From: Pantoea sp. Cy-639
GTDB taxonomy: Bacteria; Pseudomonadota; Gammaproteobacteria; Pseudomonadales; Pseudomonadaceae
Length of the DNA: 64,000 nt
Assembly (NCBI RefSeq): GCF_011752525.1
Contig: NZ_VWXI01000004.1
Span: 124,001 to 188,000, forward strand
Reading direction: 5' to 3'
The notes beneath the pieces are model-generated. The model had not been told where the DNA came from. It did no database searches and saw only the letters and a program-made list of their open reading frames with translations. The position numbers and the translations under genes are program-made. Below, in pieces: positions 27,911 to 36,863 of this stretch (position 1 is the stretch's first letter; each line of letters opens with the position of its first letter).

Positions 27911-28027
27911 AAGCGACACGATCATGGCTAAATGACACCAACGAGGCTTTCCCCCCTTGTGAGGGGCGTCGCGCCATTGTCACTCTTGCCCTTAGGTGAG
28001 ATCCGACAACGCGAAGGGGGATTGCTG

Positions 28028-29962
28028 ATGCGCGTGTGGTCTGCTGTTCTGGCCAACCTGGGCATGGCCCGCAAGCTCGGCCTGGGTTTTGCCCTGGTGC
28101 TGCTGTTGACACTGGCAGTGGCGGGTATCGGCGTCTATGCCCTGGCGAGTGTGGGGCAGCACTTCGACGAGTTGCGCCAGATGGCCCGGTTCAACACTGA
28201 CCTGCTGCGCCTGCGCCAGCACGAGCAGGCTTTCGCCCTGCGCTCGGACATCAAGGAGGCCGATGCGTTGCGGGCTGGCCTGCCGGAACTGGAGGCACGT
28301 GCTCGCGAGCTGCCCGCGCTGGTTACCGTCATGGATGACCTGGAGGCCTACGGACAGGCCTTCGAGGCCTTCGTCCAGGCGGTGCAAGCCAAGGAACTGG
28401 CCTTGGACACGGCCAGCTGGTCGGTGTCCAGCGTGGCCAACAACCTCGATGTGCTGCAAGCCGGTCTGGCCGACGATGGTACCTACACCCTCAAGCAGTC
28501 CCAGGGGCAGCACGGCGAGGCATTCATCGAACAGGCCGGGCAGGTGGCGCAGGTCTCGCGGCTGATGCTGCAGGCCATGGATGAGGCTCGGGTGCGCCTG
28601 GAACTGGCCCGCAAGGGCGGCGAGGCCCCGCAGGGGCGCATCGCCCAGACCGTGGAGGCGGCCAGCCTGGTCGAACAGCTCAAGACCACGGTCGTCGATC
28701 CGGGTTATCAGGGCGTGCTGGGCGAAGTGGCCGGGCATATCGCCAGCTTTGCCGAAAAGCTCAACGAATACACCGATCTGCTGGGTCATGAGCAGGGGCT
28801 CAAGGGGCAGTTGCAGGCACGTGCCGAGCAGGCTACCGCCAAGGTCGAGCAAGCCTACGCCAGCCAGGAAGCGGCCATGCAGGCGCAGTTGGAGCGTCAT
28901 GCCCTGGCCATCGCCGTGACCACGGCGATGGCGTTGCTGGTCGGGCTGCTGGCGTCTTGGTCGATCACCCGGGCCGTGGTCGGACCGCTCAGGCGGGTCA
29001 TTGCCCGGGCGCGTCGTATCGCTGCGGGGGAGCTGCTGGTCGAGGCGCAGGCGCCACGTGGCGACGAGGTCGGTCAGTTGCTGCTGGCGATGCAGCAGAT
29101 GGCTGAAGGTCTGTCCGGTATCGTCAGCGGCTTGCAGCGAGGCGTCGAACAATTGGCAGGTAGCGCCCAGGCGTTGTCGACGGTGACCGAGCAGACGCAT
29201 CGTGAACTCGACACGCAGAAGGACGAGACCGAGCAAGTGGCGACCGCCATGCAGCAGATGACCGCCACCGTCCACGATGTGGCGCGCAATGCCGCACAGG
29301 CGGCGCAGGCCGCCCAGGTTGCAGATGACAAGGTCATGGCCGGGCGGCAGGTGGTGCGCCAGAGCCAGCAGCGCATCGAGCAACTGGCGCAGTCCGCCGA
29401 GGCGGCGAGCGGCGGTATCGACAGCCTGAGCGCCGAGATCCATACCATTGGCGATGTGCTGGAGGTGATCAAGAGCGTCTCCGAGCAGACCAACCTGCTG
29501 GCCCTCAATGCCGCCATCGAGGCGGCGCGGGCCGGTGAACAGGGCAGGGGGTTCGCAGTGGTCGCCGACGAAGTGCGGGCGCTGGCGCGGCGCACCCAGC
29601 ACTCAACCGGGGAGATCGAGCGCCTGGTCGCCAGCCTGCGGGGCAACGCCGGGCAGTCGGTGGCGCAGATCCGTGGCAGTGCCGAGCTGGTGCGCCTGGC
29701 GGTGGCGGATGTGGTACAGACCGAAAACGCATTGGATGGCATTGCGACGGCGGTGTCGTTGATCCAGCAGATGAGCCAGCAGATTGCCGCAGCGGCCGAG
29801 CAGCAGGGTTCGGTGGCCGAGGAGATCAGCCGCAGTGTCACGCAGATTCGTGGCAGTGCCGATCAGACGGCCATGGCGATGGAGGGCAACGCCCGCTCGA
29901 GCGTCGAGTTGGCGCAGTTGGGCAGCGACCTCAAGGGCATGGTCGGCCACTTCAGGCTGTGA
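28028..29962 (+). CDS. Methyl-accepting chemotaxis protein with a long helical sensor domain
   Basis: A 644-residue chemoreceptor: TM1 about residues 16-38, a roughly 260-residue all-helical periplasmic domain, TM2 about residues 297-320, HAMP, and the cytoplasmic hairpin tip [32 protein letters not shown]. The length and helicity of the sensor fit the HBM (helical bimodular) class of McpS, which binds TCA intermediates; the ligand here is unknown. It has no C-terminal CheR pentapeptide (ends HFRL). ATG 28028 follows AAGGGGG; an extension from 27932 lacks support. Confidence 0.9.
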   Translation: MRVWSAVLANLGMARKLGLGFALVLLLTLAVAGIGVYALASVGQHFDELRQMARFNTDLLRLRQHEQAFALRSDIKEADALRAGLPELEARARELPALVTVMDDLEAYGQAFEAFVQAVQAKELALDTASWSVSSVANNLDVLQAGLADDGTYTLKQSQGQHGEAFIEQAGQVAQVSRLMLQAMDEARVRLELARKGGEAPQGRIAQTVEAASLVEQLKTTVVDPGYQGVLGEVAGHIASFAEKLNEYTDLLGHEQGLKGQLQARAEQATAKVEQAYASQEAAMQAQLERHALAIAVTTAMALLVGLLASWSITRAVVGPLRRVIARARRIAAGELLVEAQAPRGDEVGQLLLAMQQMAEGLSGIVSGLQRGVEQLAGSAQALSTVTEQTHRELDTQKDETEQVATAMQQMTATVHDVARNAAQAAQAAQVADDKVMAGRQVVRQSQQRIEQLAQSAEAASGGIDSLSAEIHTIGDVLEVIKSVSEQTNLLALNAAIEAARAGEQGRGFAVVADEVRALARRTQHSTGEIERLVASLRGNAGQSVAQIRGSAELVRLAVADVVQTENALDGIATAVSLIQQMSQQIAAAAEQQGSVAEEISRSVTQIRGSADQTAMAMEGNARSSVELAQLGSDLKGMVGHFRL

Positions 29963-29965
29963 TCT

Positions 29966-30013
29966 GCCCTGTAGGAGCGGCCCTTTCGCGGCGCAAGGCC
30001 GCTCCTACAGGGC
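29966..30013. repeat. REP palindrome between convergent genes
   Basis: Perfect 17-base arms (29966-29982 and 29997-30013, core GTAGGAGCGGCC) flank a 14-base loop CTTTCGCGGCGCAA. It starts 3 bases after the chemoreceptor stop and ends 13 before the BenE stop. It shares core and loop with the copy at 31980. Confidence 0.88.
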
Positions 30014-30026
30014 CGCGTGCTGGGCT

Positions 30027-31217
30027 TCAGCTTTTGCGCGGGCTCAGGATCATCAGGGTCAGCACCCCGGCGACAATCCCCCAGAACGCCGAACCGATCG
30101 AGAACAAGGTAAGCCCCGAGGCCGTCACCATGAAGGTGATCAAGGCGGCCTCGCGCTCGCGGGCCTCGCCCATGGCCACGCTCAGACCGTTCATGATCGA
30201 GCCGAACAGCGCCAGCGCAGCGATCGACAGCACCAGCTCCTTGGGCAGTGCGCCGAACAGCGCCGCCAAGGTGGCACCGAAGATCCCGGCGATGCCATAG
30301 AAGATCCCGCACCACACCGCTGCGGTATAGCGTTTGTTCGGGTCTTCATGGGCATGCGGTCCGGTACAGATGGCTGCGCTGATGGCGGCCAGGTTGATGC
30401 CATGGGCACCGAACGGTGCCAGCAGCAGCGAGGCCAGGCCGGTCGCCGAGATCAGCGGCGAGGCCGGCACCTGGTAGCCGTCGGCGCGCAGCACGGCGAC
30501 GCCGGGCATGTTCTGCGAGGTCATGGCCACGACGAACAGCGGGATGCCGATGCTGATGGTCGCCGCCAGCGAGAAGCTTGGCGTGGTCCACACCGGGGTC
30601 GCCACTTCCAGCTGGAAACCGCTGAAGTCCAGCAGCCCCAGCATGCCGGACAGCGCGGTACCCACCAGCAGCGCGGCCAGCACGCAATAGCGCGGAGCCA
30701 GGCGCTTGGTCAGCAGATAGCTGATGAACATCGCCAGCACCAGCAGGGTCTGGTGCTGCACGGCGACGAAGATCTCGCTGCAGATGCGGAACAGGATACC
30801 GGCCAGCAACGCCGAGGCCAGCGATGCCGGGATGCGTCGCACCAGACGCTCGAAGCTGCCTGTCACGCCGCAGATCAGCACCAGCAAGGCACAGATGATG
30901 TAGCCGCCGATGGCCTCGCCGTAGCTCACCCCGCCCAGGCTGGTGATCAGCAGCGCCGCGCCCGGCGTCGACCAAGCCACGGTGATCGGCGTGCGGTAGC
31001 GCAGCGACAGGCCGATGCTGCACACCGCCATGCCGATCGACAGCGCCCAGATCCACGAGGAGATCTGACCCTGGGTCAGACCGGCGGCCTGGCCGGCCTG
31101 GAACATCAGCACCAGAGTGCTGGTATAGCCGGTGAGCATGGCGATAAAGCCGGCGACCACCGCTGACGGGGAGCTGTCTGCCAGGGGGCGCAGGCGCGCG
31201 GAGGTGACATCGGTCAT
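30027..31217 (-). CDS. benE: BenE-family benzoate/H+ symporter
   Basis: A 396-residue, 12-TM transporter. The N-terminal SAVVAGFIAMLTGYTSTLVLMFQAG, the AWSTPGAALLI motif, MTSQNMPGVAVLRADGY and GAHGINLAAISAAICTGPHAH are strong BenE-family signatures. Family members import benzoate with protons. No ben catabolic genes lie nearby, so this copy may carry a related aromatic acid. GGAACGCTCC precedes the start. Confidence 0.9.
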   Translation of the reverse strand: MTDVTSARLRPLADSSPSAVVAGFIAMLTGYTSTLVLMFQAGQAAGLTQGQISSWIWALSIGMAVCSIGLSLRYRTPITVAWSTPGAALLITSLGGVSYGEAIGGYIICALLVLICGVTGSFERLVRRIPASLASALLAGILFRICSEIFVAVQHQTLLVLAMFISYLLTKRLAPRYCVLAALLVGTALSGMLGLLDFSGFQLEVATPVWTTPSFSLAATISIGIPLFVVAMTSQNMPGVAVLRADGYQVPASPLISATGLASLLLAPFGAHGINLAAISAAICTGPHAHEDPNKRYTAAVWCGIFYGIAGIFGATLAALFGALPKELVLSIAALALFGSIMNGLSVAMGEAREREAALITFMVTASGLTLFSIGSAFWGIVAGVLTLMILSPRKS

Positions 31218-31361
31218 GGAGCGTTCCTTGTTCTGGTGTAACTATTTTTTGCAGGCTACCGCGCAACGGCTTGGTCCTTGCGGTACAGCAGGCATTGCAT
31301 TTAGCCGTACAGTCGCCAACTATTGGCCATTACCATGCAACTGCGTGACAGGGGAGGGGCA

Positions 31362-31964
31362 ATGTACAAGGTCTATGGGGACTACCAGTCGGGCAACTGC
31401 TACAAGGTCAAGCTGATGCTCAGCCTGCTCGAGCGTCCGTATGAATGGCATCCGGTGGATATTCTCAAGGGCGAGACCGAAACGCCGGAGTTCCTGGCGA
31501 TGAACCCCAACGGCAAGGTGCCGGTGCTCAAGCTCGAGGACGGTACCTGCCTGTGGGAGTCCAACGCGATCCTCAACTACCTGGCCGATGGCAGCGAGTT
31601 CCTGCCCAGCGAGCCGCGCCTGCGCACCCAGGTGTTGCAGTGGCAGTTCTTCGAGCAGTACAGCCATGAGCCGTACATTGCCGTGGCGCGCTTCATCCAG
31701 TTCTACCTGGGGCTGCCGGACGAGCGGCTGGAGGAGTACCGCAAGCTGCACAAGGGTGGCTACAAGGCGCTCAAGGTGATGAACAAGCAGTTGGAGATGA
31801 CGCCGTACCTGGTCGGGGAGCATTACTCGATCGCCGACGTGGCGCTGTATGCCTATACCCATGTGGCGCACCAAGGCGGGTTTGATCTTTCTGCCTATCC
31901 GGCAGTGCAAGCCTGGCTGGCGCGCGTGGCCAGTCATCCACGGCATGTGCCGATGGTGGATTGA
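31362..31964 (+). CDS. Glutathione S-transferase family protein
   Basis: A 200-residue cytosolic protein with a thioredoxin-fold N-terminus (YGDYQSGNCYKVKLML, GKVPVLKLEDG, LWESNAILNYLA) and an all-helical C-terminal domain ending in YTHVAHQGGFDLSAYPAVQAWLARV. Ser/Cys in SGNC are the likely thiol-binding residues. Substrate unknown. ATG 31362 is chosen for the strong GGGGAGGGG just upstream; a longer frame from 31323 lacks similarity. Confidence 0.9.
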   Translation: MYKVYGDYQSGNCYKVKLMLSLLERPYEWHPVDILKGETETPEFLAMNPNGKVPVLKLEDGTCLWESNAILNYLADGSEFLPSEPRLRTQVLQWQFFEQYSHEPYIAVARFIQFYLGLPDERLEEYRKLHKGGYKALKVMNKQLEMTPYLVGEHYSIADVALYAYTHVAHQGGFDLSAYPAVQAWLARVASHPRHVPMVD

Positions 31965-31979
31965 GCCGGGAAGGTTTTA

Positions 31980-32017
31980 GCAGGAGCGGCCCTTTCGCGA
32001 CACAAGGCCGCTCCTGC
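31980..32017. repeat. REP palindrome, same family as at 29966
   Basis: Perfect 12-base arms GCAGGAGCGGCC (31980-31991) and its complement (32006-32017) around a 14-base loop CTTTCGCGACACAA. It lies between the convergent GST and glutaredoxin-like genes. Confidence 0.87.
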
Positions 32018-32034
32018 AAAGCGTGTGTGCAGGG

Positions 32035-32406
32035 TCAGACCGCCGCGAAACGCTTGTCCAGATAGGCAATGATGTCCTTGGACTCATACATCCAGGTCAC
32101 CTTGCCTTCTTCTTCGATACGCAGGCATGGCACTTTCACCCGACCGCCGCCCTCGAGCAGCGCCTGGCGGTGCTGCGGGTCGTTCTTCGCATCGCGCAGC
32201 GCCACCGGCACGTTCAGGCGGTGCAGGGTGCGGCGGGTCTTGACGCAGAATGGACAGGCGTGGAACTGGTACAGCGCCAGGCCCTTGGCTTGCTGCTCGA
32301 CGAGCGCCTGGGCGGCGGCTTCGCGTTTCTGCTTGGCCGGGCGGCTGATCCAGTCGCCGAACACGATGAGCTGGCCGAGGCCGACCCGCAAGGCTTTGAC
32401 GATCAT
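32035..32406 (-). CDS. Glutaredoxin-like protein with a glutathione-transferase N-domain fold
   Basis: A 123-residue protein. A basic, partly hydrophobic N-terminus (residues 1-40) precedes a glutaredoxin domain: ALYQFHACPFCVKTRRTL with the CPFC active-site pair near residues 51-54, VKVPCLRIEEEGK and MYESKDIIAYLDKRF. It could reduce disulfides with glutathione. CAGGAG lies before ATG 32406. It is downstream of folE but separated from it by a terminator. Confidence 0.85.
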   Translation of the reverse strand: MIVKALRVGLGQLIVFGDWISRPAKQKREAAAQALVEQQAKGLALYQFHACPFCVKTRRTLHRLNVPVALRDAKNDPQHRQALLEGGGRVKVPCLRIEEEGKVTWMYESKDIIAYLDKRFAAV

Positions 32407-32423
32407 GGACAACTCCTGAAAAT

Positions 32424-32450
32424 GAAAAAGCCGACCGCGAAGGGTCGGCT
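32424..32450 (-). terminator. Intrinsic terminator after folE
   Basis: On the minus strand an 8-bp perfect stem AGCCGACC / GGTCGGCT with a CTTCGC loop runs into a T-tract (A residues 32425-32429 on the plus strand). It separates folE from the glutaredoxin gene. Confidence 0.88.
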
Positions 32451-32465
32451 CGGGTCACGCCTCGA

Positions 32466-33011
32466 TCACTTGATCAGGCTGAGGAACTCGCTGCGGGTCG
32501 CAGGATTGTCGCGGAACTCGCCGAGCATCACCGAAGTGAGCATGGTCGAGTTCTGCTTCTCGACGCCGCGCATCATCATGCACATGTGCTTGGCCTCGAT
32601 GACCACCGCAACGCCGGCGGCACCGGTCACCTGTTGCACGGCCTCGGCGATCTGGCGGCTGAGGTTTTCCTGGATCTGCAGGCGGCGGGCGTACATGTCG
32701 ACGATCCGCGCGACCTTGGACAGGCCCAGCACCTTGCCCTTGGGCAGGTAGGCCACGTGGGCCTTGCCGATGAAAGGCAGCATGTGGTGTTCGCACATCG
32801 AATACAGCTCGATGTCCCGGACCAGCACCATTTCGCTGTTGTCGGAGGTGAACAGCGCGTTGTTGGTGACTTCTTCCAGCGTCTGCTCATAACCGCGGCA
32901 AAGGTACTTCATGGCCTTTGCAGCCCGCTTGGGCGTGTCGAGCAGGCCCTCGCGGGAGACGTCCTCGCCCAGTTGGCTGAGGATCTCGGTGTAGTTCTGT
33001 TCCAGGGACAT
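32466..33011 (-). CDS. folE: GTP cyclohydrolase I
   Basis: Converts GTP to 7,8-dihydroneopterin triphosphate, first step of folate/pterin synthesis. The 181-residue product has the zinc ligands in [11 protein letters not shown] (Cys/His) and KHMCMMMRG (second Cys), and [21 protein letters not shown] substrate-binding residues. The length is typical for the short Pseudomonas form. ATG 33011 starts [11 protein letters not shown]; the longer frame is upstream noise. Confidence 0.96.
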   Translation of the reverse strand: MSLEQNYTEILSQLGEDVSREGLLDTPKRAAKAMKYLCRGYEQTLEEVTNNALFTSDNSEMVLVRDIELYSMCEHHMLPFIGKAHVAYLPKGKVLGLSKVARIVDMYARRLQIQENLSRQIAEAVQQVTGAAGVAVVIEAKHMCMMMRGVEKQNSTMLTSVMLGEFRDNPATRSEFLSLIK

Positions 33012-33080
33012 GGATCTACCTGTGGAAAATTTCGCAAAGACGAAGGGTACGGCGGCAAGCACGGCGCTGCAAGCGCGATG

Positions 33081-33641
33081 TCACTCGTCGCGTCCTTCGA
33101 GCATGGTTCGCTTGAGCATCACGTACACCGCGCCAGTACCGCCATGGCGGGCCTGGCAGGAGGCAAAGCCGAGAACCTGCGGGTGCTGGCGCAGCCAGGT
33201 GTTGACGTGGCTCTTGATCATCGGGCGCTTGCCGTCGAGGCGCGCGGCCTTGCCATGGGTGACCCGCACGCAGCGCACTTCCAGCCTGGTCGCCTCGGCG
33301 ATGAAGTCCCACAGCGTCTGGCGGGCCTTCTCGACGCTCATGCCGTGCAGGTCGAGGCTGCCCTCGAAGGCGATCTGGCCAAGCTTGAGCTTGCGGATCT
33401 GGGTTTCCTGAACACCATCGCGGCGCCACAGCAGCTCGTCCTCGGCGGCAACGTCGATGACGAACTGGTCGGACAGGCCGTCGATCACCAGGGGCTGGTC
33501 GCTGCGGATGGTCGCGGCCTGGCGCAGGTCGGCCAGTTGCTGGCGGTCGGCCTTGGGTTTGCCGACGTCGGCGCGGTCGTGCTTGATCGGCTTGACGCCG
33601 CGCACCTCGGCGCTGAACAGGGAAAAATCGTCGTCTTGCAT
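33081..33641 (-). CDS. Smr-domain (MutS2 C-terminal type) nuclease-like protein
   Basis: A 186-residue protein. The disordered, charged N-terminal half ends in RKLKLGQIAFEGSLDLHG; the Smr domain shows LDLHGMSVEKARQTLWDFI, VRVTHGKA and the GGTGAVYVML strand. Stand-alone Smr proteins are nicking or mismatch-independent endonucleases or RNA-quality factors; which applies here is unknown. ATG 33641 follows a GGAGGCAG ribosome site. Same strand as folE, 69 bases upstream of it. Confidence 0.9.
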   Translation of the reverse strand: MQDDDFSLFSAEVRGVKPIKHDRADVGKPKADRQQLADLRQAATIRSDQPLVIDGLSDQFVIDVAAEDELLWRRDGVQETQIRKLKLGQIAFEGSLDLHGMSVEKARQTLWDFIAEATRLEVRCVRVTHGKAARLDGKRPMIKSHVNTWLRQHPQVLGFASCQARHGGTGAVYVMLKRTMLEGRDE

Positions 33642-33732
33642 GCTGCCTCCACGTGGGCGGCGTAGTTTACGCGAGTCCTGCCCTGAGTGAAGTCCTGTGT
33701 TTCGCGCTCCTGCAAGGGGAGGTGCCAATCTG

Positions 33733-34053
33733 TCAGTCGTGTTTTTTCATCAGGTGCGGCGACAGGTTCAGCTCGCGTCCGCGGCGCAGGCGGATACGGC
33801 TGCGTCGCCACAGGCGCACGCCGAAGTACAGCAAGGCCAGCCCCAGTACGCTGAGCACGGCGGCCAGTGGGCGGTTGGCGTTGAGTTCGGCCAGGGCCGC
33901 ATAGTTGCCCAGCAGGCCGGAGATGCCGGCCATGGCCAGCAGGATGCCCAGGGTGGCGAGCAGGACGGACAGGGCGGCGGCCAGCCGCGCGCCCCAGTTG
34001 CTCGGTTCGCGTTGGCGCAGGCGTCTGGCGTCGAAACTGCCTTTGAGCTTCAT
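33733..34053 (-). CDS. Hypothetical two-helix membrane protein
   Basis: A 106-residue protein not recognised as a named family. A basic N-terminus (MKLKGSFDARRLRQ) precedes two hydrophobic helices, about residues 22-46 (LAAALSVLLATLGILLAMAGISGLLG) and 60-80, then an Arg-rich tail (WRRSRIRLRRGRE). GAGGAACTCGA precedes the start. The positive-inside pattern suggests both ends are cytoplasmic. Confidence 0.7.
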   Translation of the reverse strand: MKLKGSFDARRLRQREPSNWGARLAAALSVLLATLGILLAMAGISGLLGNYAALAELNANRPLAAVLSVLGLALLYFGVRLWRRSRIRLRRGRELNLSPHLMKKHD

Positions 34054-34139
34054 TCGAGTTCCTCTGGATCGTGGAGCTGATCCGGGTTTCGACCTGCGCG
34101 TGACCTTCAGGTTCCGCCCGTCCGCCGGGCGGTCGCGGC

Positions 34140-34730
34140 TCAGACCAGGCTGGCGGTGGGCGCCACGCAGGCGAAGTTGTCGGCCATCACGGCCATTTCG
34201 CACTGGTGGATCTGCGCGGCGGGGATCACCTGGTCCTTGAACGCCAGGTCGCGGGTCGCCGAGGCGTCTTCCACCAGGGTGCAGCGATAACCATAGTCCT
34301 TGGCGCGACGCACGGTGGTGCTGACGCTGGAGTGGCTCATGAAACCGCAGACGATCAGGTCCAGTGGACCGAATGCCTGCAGCGTCTCGTGCAGCTTGGT
34401 GTTCTTGAAGGCGTTGGGCATGCGCTTTTCGATGACGACTTCGCCTTCGTGCGGCTCCAGGCCGGGGATGAACTCGCCTGCCGGGCCCTGGGGGTCGAAG
34501 CGGCCGCCAACGGTGCCGAGGTGGCGGACATGGATGATCGGACGGCCGGCCTTGCGGGCGGCGTCGAGCAACCTGGCAATGTTCGCCACGGCCTCGTCCA
34601 TGCCCGACAGCGCCAGCGGACCGCTCAGGTATTCCTTTTGCGCGTCGATGACGATCAGGCTGGCTTGGCTCAGCTTGGCCGGCGGGTAGTCGCGGCCAGT
34701 GAGGCGGAACATCGTGGTTGGAACGGACAT
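34140..34730 (-). CDS. Isochorismatase-like (cysteine hydrolase superfamily) protein with Ser at the nucleophile site
   Basis: A 196-residue isochorismatase-fold protein. The superfamily Asp (VIDAQKEY, Asp29) and Lys (EKRMPNAF, Lys102) are present. In the third motif the usual G-x-x-T-x-x-C reads G129-F-M-S-H-S-S135, so the cysteine nucleophile is serine. Members with Cys hydrolyse amides such as nicotinamide; members without it include isochorismatases. The substrate is unknown. ATG 34730 follows AAGGAGCC. Confidence 0.82.
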   Translation of the reverse strand: MSVPTTMFRLTGRDYPPAKLSQASLIVIDAQKEYLSGPLALSGMDEAVANIARLLDAARKAGRPIIHVRHLGTVGGRFDPQGPAGEFIPGLEPHEGEVVIEKRMPNAFKNTKLHETLQAFGPLDLIVCGFMSHSSVSTTVRRAKDYGYRCTLVEDASATRDLAFKDQVIPAAQIHQCEMAVMADNFACVAPTASLV

Positions 34731-34909
34731 CAAGGGCTCCTTGGATAGGGCTTTTGTATACCTATTCTCCCTTGCCTTGGCGCCAATGTGAATGGTTGAC
34801 ATTGCAGGCGGCATGGTTACTGGCCTGGGGCTATCCATTCGGCTATCGGGGGGGACATTTGCAGGGCGTGGGCTGTTAGACTTTTGTCCTGTCTGAAAAG
34901 GAGTCCCCC

Positions 34910-35818
34910 GTGATCACATCCCGCCTGCGCACCCTGCGCGACCACATCCGCTGGGCGGTCAGCCGCTTCCATGAGCATGAACTGTTCTTCGGCCACGGCG
35001 CCGACAATGCCTGGGACGAGGCCCGCCTGCTGGTGCTCGGCGCCGTGCACCTGCCGTGGGAGGTAGCCGACAGCTACCTGGACTGCCAGTTGGAGGATGA
35101 TGAGCGGGTTCGCCTGCAGCACCTGCTCAAGCGCCGTATCGAGGATCGTGTGCCGACGGCCTACCTGCTGGGCGAGGCATGGTTCTGCGGGATGTCGTTC
35201 ATTGTCGATGAGCGCGTGCTGGTTCCCCGCTCGCCGATCGGCGAGCTGATCGAGAAACGCTTCGAGCCCTGGCTGGCCGCCGAACCGGCGCGCATCCTCG
35301 ATCTGTGCACCGGCTCGGGTTGCATCGGCATCGTGGCCGCCGATGTGTTCCAGAATGCCGAGGTCGTGTTGTCCGACCTGTCCTTCGAGGCACTGGAGGT
35401 GGCCAACCAGAACATCGAGCGCCATGGCCTGGACGAGCGCGTATACACGGTACAGGGCGATGGTTTCGCCGGGCTGCCGGGGCAGCGGTTCGACCTGATC
35501 CTGTCCAACCCTCCGTATGTCGACGCCGAGGACTTCGACGACATGCCGGCCGAGTACCACCACGAACCCGAGCTGGGCCTGGCCTGCGGCCATGATGGCC
35601 TGGACCTGGTGCGGCGCATGCTCGCCGAGGCAGGCGATCACCTGACCGAAAAGGGCCTGTTGATCGTCGAGGTGGGCAATAGCCAGGTGCATGTCGAGTC
35701 GCTGTACCCGGAGGTGGATTTCACCTGGCTGGAGTTCGAGCGCGGCGGGCACGGGGTGTTCATGCTGACGGCCGAGCAGTGCCGCCAGCATCAGGAGCTG
35801 TTCGCTTCACGGGTTTGA
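34910..35818 (+). CDS. prmB: 50S ribosomal protein L3 N5-glutamine methyltransferase
   Basis: SAM-dependent methyltransferase that modifies a glutamine of L3. The 302-residue protein has the SAM loop [14 protein letters not shown] (about residues 131-144) and the glutamine-recognising NPPY in [17 protein letters not shown]. The acidic [19 protein letters not shown] matches PrmB. GTG start after AAAAGGAG. In Pseudomonas prmB commonly precedes aroC, as here with three genes between. Confidence 0.94.
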   Translation: MITSRLRTLRDHIRWAVSRFHEHELFFGHGADNAWDEARLLVLGAVHLPWEVADSYLDCQLEDDERVRLQHLLKRRIEDRVPTAYLLGEAWFCGMSFIVDERVLVPRSPIGELIEKRFEPWLAAEPARILDLCTGSGCIGIVAADVFQNAEVVLSDLSFEALEVANQNIERHGLDERVYTVQGDGFAGLPGQRFDLILSNPPYVDAEDFDDMPAEYHHEPELGLACGHDGLDLVRRMLAEAGDHLTEKGLLIVEVGNSQVHVESLYPEVDFTWLEFERGGHGVFMLTAEQCRQHQELFASRV

Positions 35819-35824
35819 GACGAA

Positions 35825-35853
35825 GCCCCTCGCCGGCCTTGTCGGCGAGGGGC
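35825..35853. terminator. Hairpin between convergent genes, possible bidirectional terminator
   Basis: Perfect 11-bp stem GCCCCTCGCCG (35825-35835) with its complement (35843-35853) and a 7-base loop, 6 bases after the prmB stop. There is no T-tract on either side, so it may be a REP-like 3' stabiliser rather than a true terminator. Confidence 0.55.
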
Positions 35854-35877
35854 GCGCAACGCGGCCTTGGCGTTGTA

Positions 35878-36660
35878 TCAGCGTGTGGCGATCCAGATCA
35901 GCAGGCCAGCCTGGAACACGGCGAACGCCACCAGGCAGGTGATGGTGAAGCGCAGGCCGCTGTCCTCGCGCCGGTACTTGGCCACCCGTTCGTCGCGTTC
36001 GCGCAACTGGGCTTCCTTCTCCAGCAGGTTCTGTTCGGCCTGCTGCAGCATGCCGGCGGCTTCGAGGATATCGACGCGCTGGACCTTCTCGGTGTTCCAG
36101 CCTCCCTTGAGCTGCCCCACTGCCGTTTCCACCACGCGCCCCTTGAGCAACTGGCCGTCGGCATACTCCACGGGCAGGCCGACGCTGGCCAGTACGTGGT
36201 CGCGGCGCAGGCGAGTGTCCTCGTTCAGTGCGTCCTTGTTCGGCAGGCTCATGCCTTCGATGCGGTAGTGCGAGCAGTGCTGCTGCAGCCACTGCACCGC
36301 CTGGGCCAGCAGGAAGCGCCCGAGACCGCGATTGAGCGGCTCGAGCTGCAGGCCGCTGTCGTTGCCGATGCGCACCAGGCGTTGCTCGTGGTCGACCCGG
36401 ACGTCCAACTGGTTCTGTTCCTTGCGGACTTTCTGTCCGGGCAGGCGAATCTCCATGCGCAGCAGGCTGTGGGCCTTGTCGTGGCGCTCGGCGTAGCCGA
36501 ACTGGACGAAGCGCAGTGGACGCGCGCCGCTGTTGCGATCGGTCGGCAGTGGCGCCAGGCGCAGCAACTGGAAGTGCTCGGCGGCCAGGTCCGCCCAGGG
36601 CTGCGGAGCGCTTTCCGGGGCTTGTTCTTCGGTCGCCTCGGCGGCGGGGGCATCGGTCAT
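35878..36660 (-). CDS. Conserved hypothetical protein with C-terminal membrane anchor
   Basis: A 260-residue protein of unknown function. The acidic N-terminus (TDAPAAEATEEQ) leads to a mixed domain (FVQFGYAERHDKAHSLLRMEIRLP, FLLAQAVQWLQQHC), a coiled-coil stretch about residues 190-235 (AAGMLQQAEQNLLEKEAQLRERDERV) and one C-terminal membrane helix (TCLVAFAVFQAGLLIWIA). ATG 36660 follows TGAGGAA; the upstream ATG at 36720 is less well supported. The tail anchor suggests an inner-membrane protein facing the cytoplasm. Confidence 0.8.
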   Translation of the reverse strand: MTDAPAAEATEEQAPESAPQPWADLAAEHFQLLRLAPLPTDRNSGARPLRFVQFGYAERHDKAHSLLRMEIRLPGQKVRKEQNQLDVRVDHEQRLVRIGNDSGLQLEPLNRGLGRFLLAQAVQWLQQHCSHYRIEGMSLPNKDALNEDTRLRRDHVLASVGLPVEYADGQLLKGRVVETAVGQLKGGWNTEKVQRVDILEAAGMLQQAEQNLLEKEAQLRERDERVAKYRREDSGLRFTITCLVAFAVFQAGLLIWIATR

Positions 36661-36722
36661 CAGGCTATTCCTCAGGTGCACGGCGGCCGGGTGATCGAGG
36701 GGCGCATGCAACATCGCCATCC

Positions 36723-36782
36723 GCAGGACCAGCCCGCCCCCTCAGGTCTTGGGTGGCACCTGTGGGGGCGGGCTGGTCCTGC
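36723..36782. repeat. Long perfect inverted repeat (REPIN-like)
   Basis: Perfect 19-base arms (36723-36741 and 36764-36782, ends GCAGGACCAGCCCG) flank 22 bases that hold a further CAGGT/ACCTG pairing. The whole can form one long hairpin. It sits in the gap between two minus-strand genes. Confidence 0.85.
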
Positions 36783-36863
36783 GCCGGGATGTATGGCGGC
36801 CCCTGATCACCGCCTTGATACCCGCGTTATCGGCAGCCCTTTGCAGGACCTGAGCCACAAACG

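Noticed and set aside
27992..29602. A 536-residue open frame antisense to the chemoreceptor
   Set aside because: Composition is that of a GC-rich shadow frame; the chemoreceptor on the plus strand has full domain structure.
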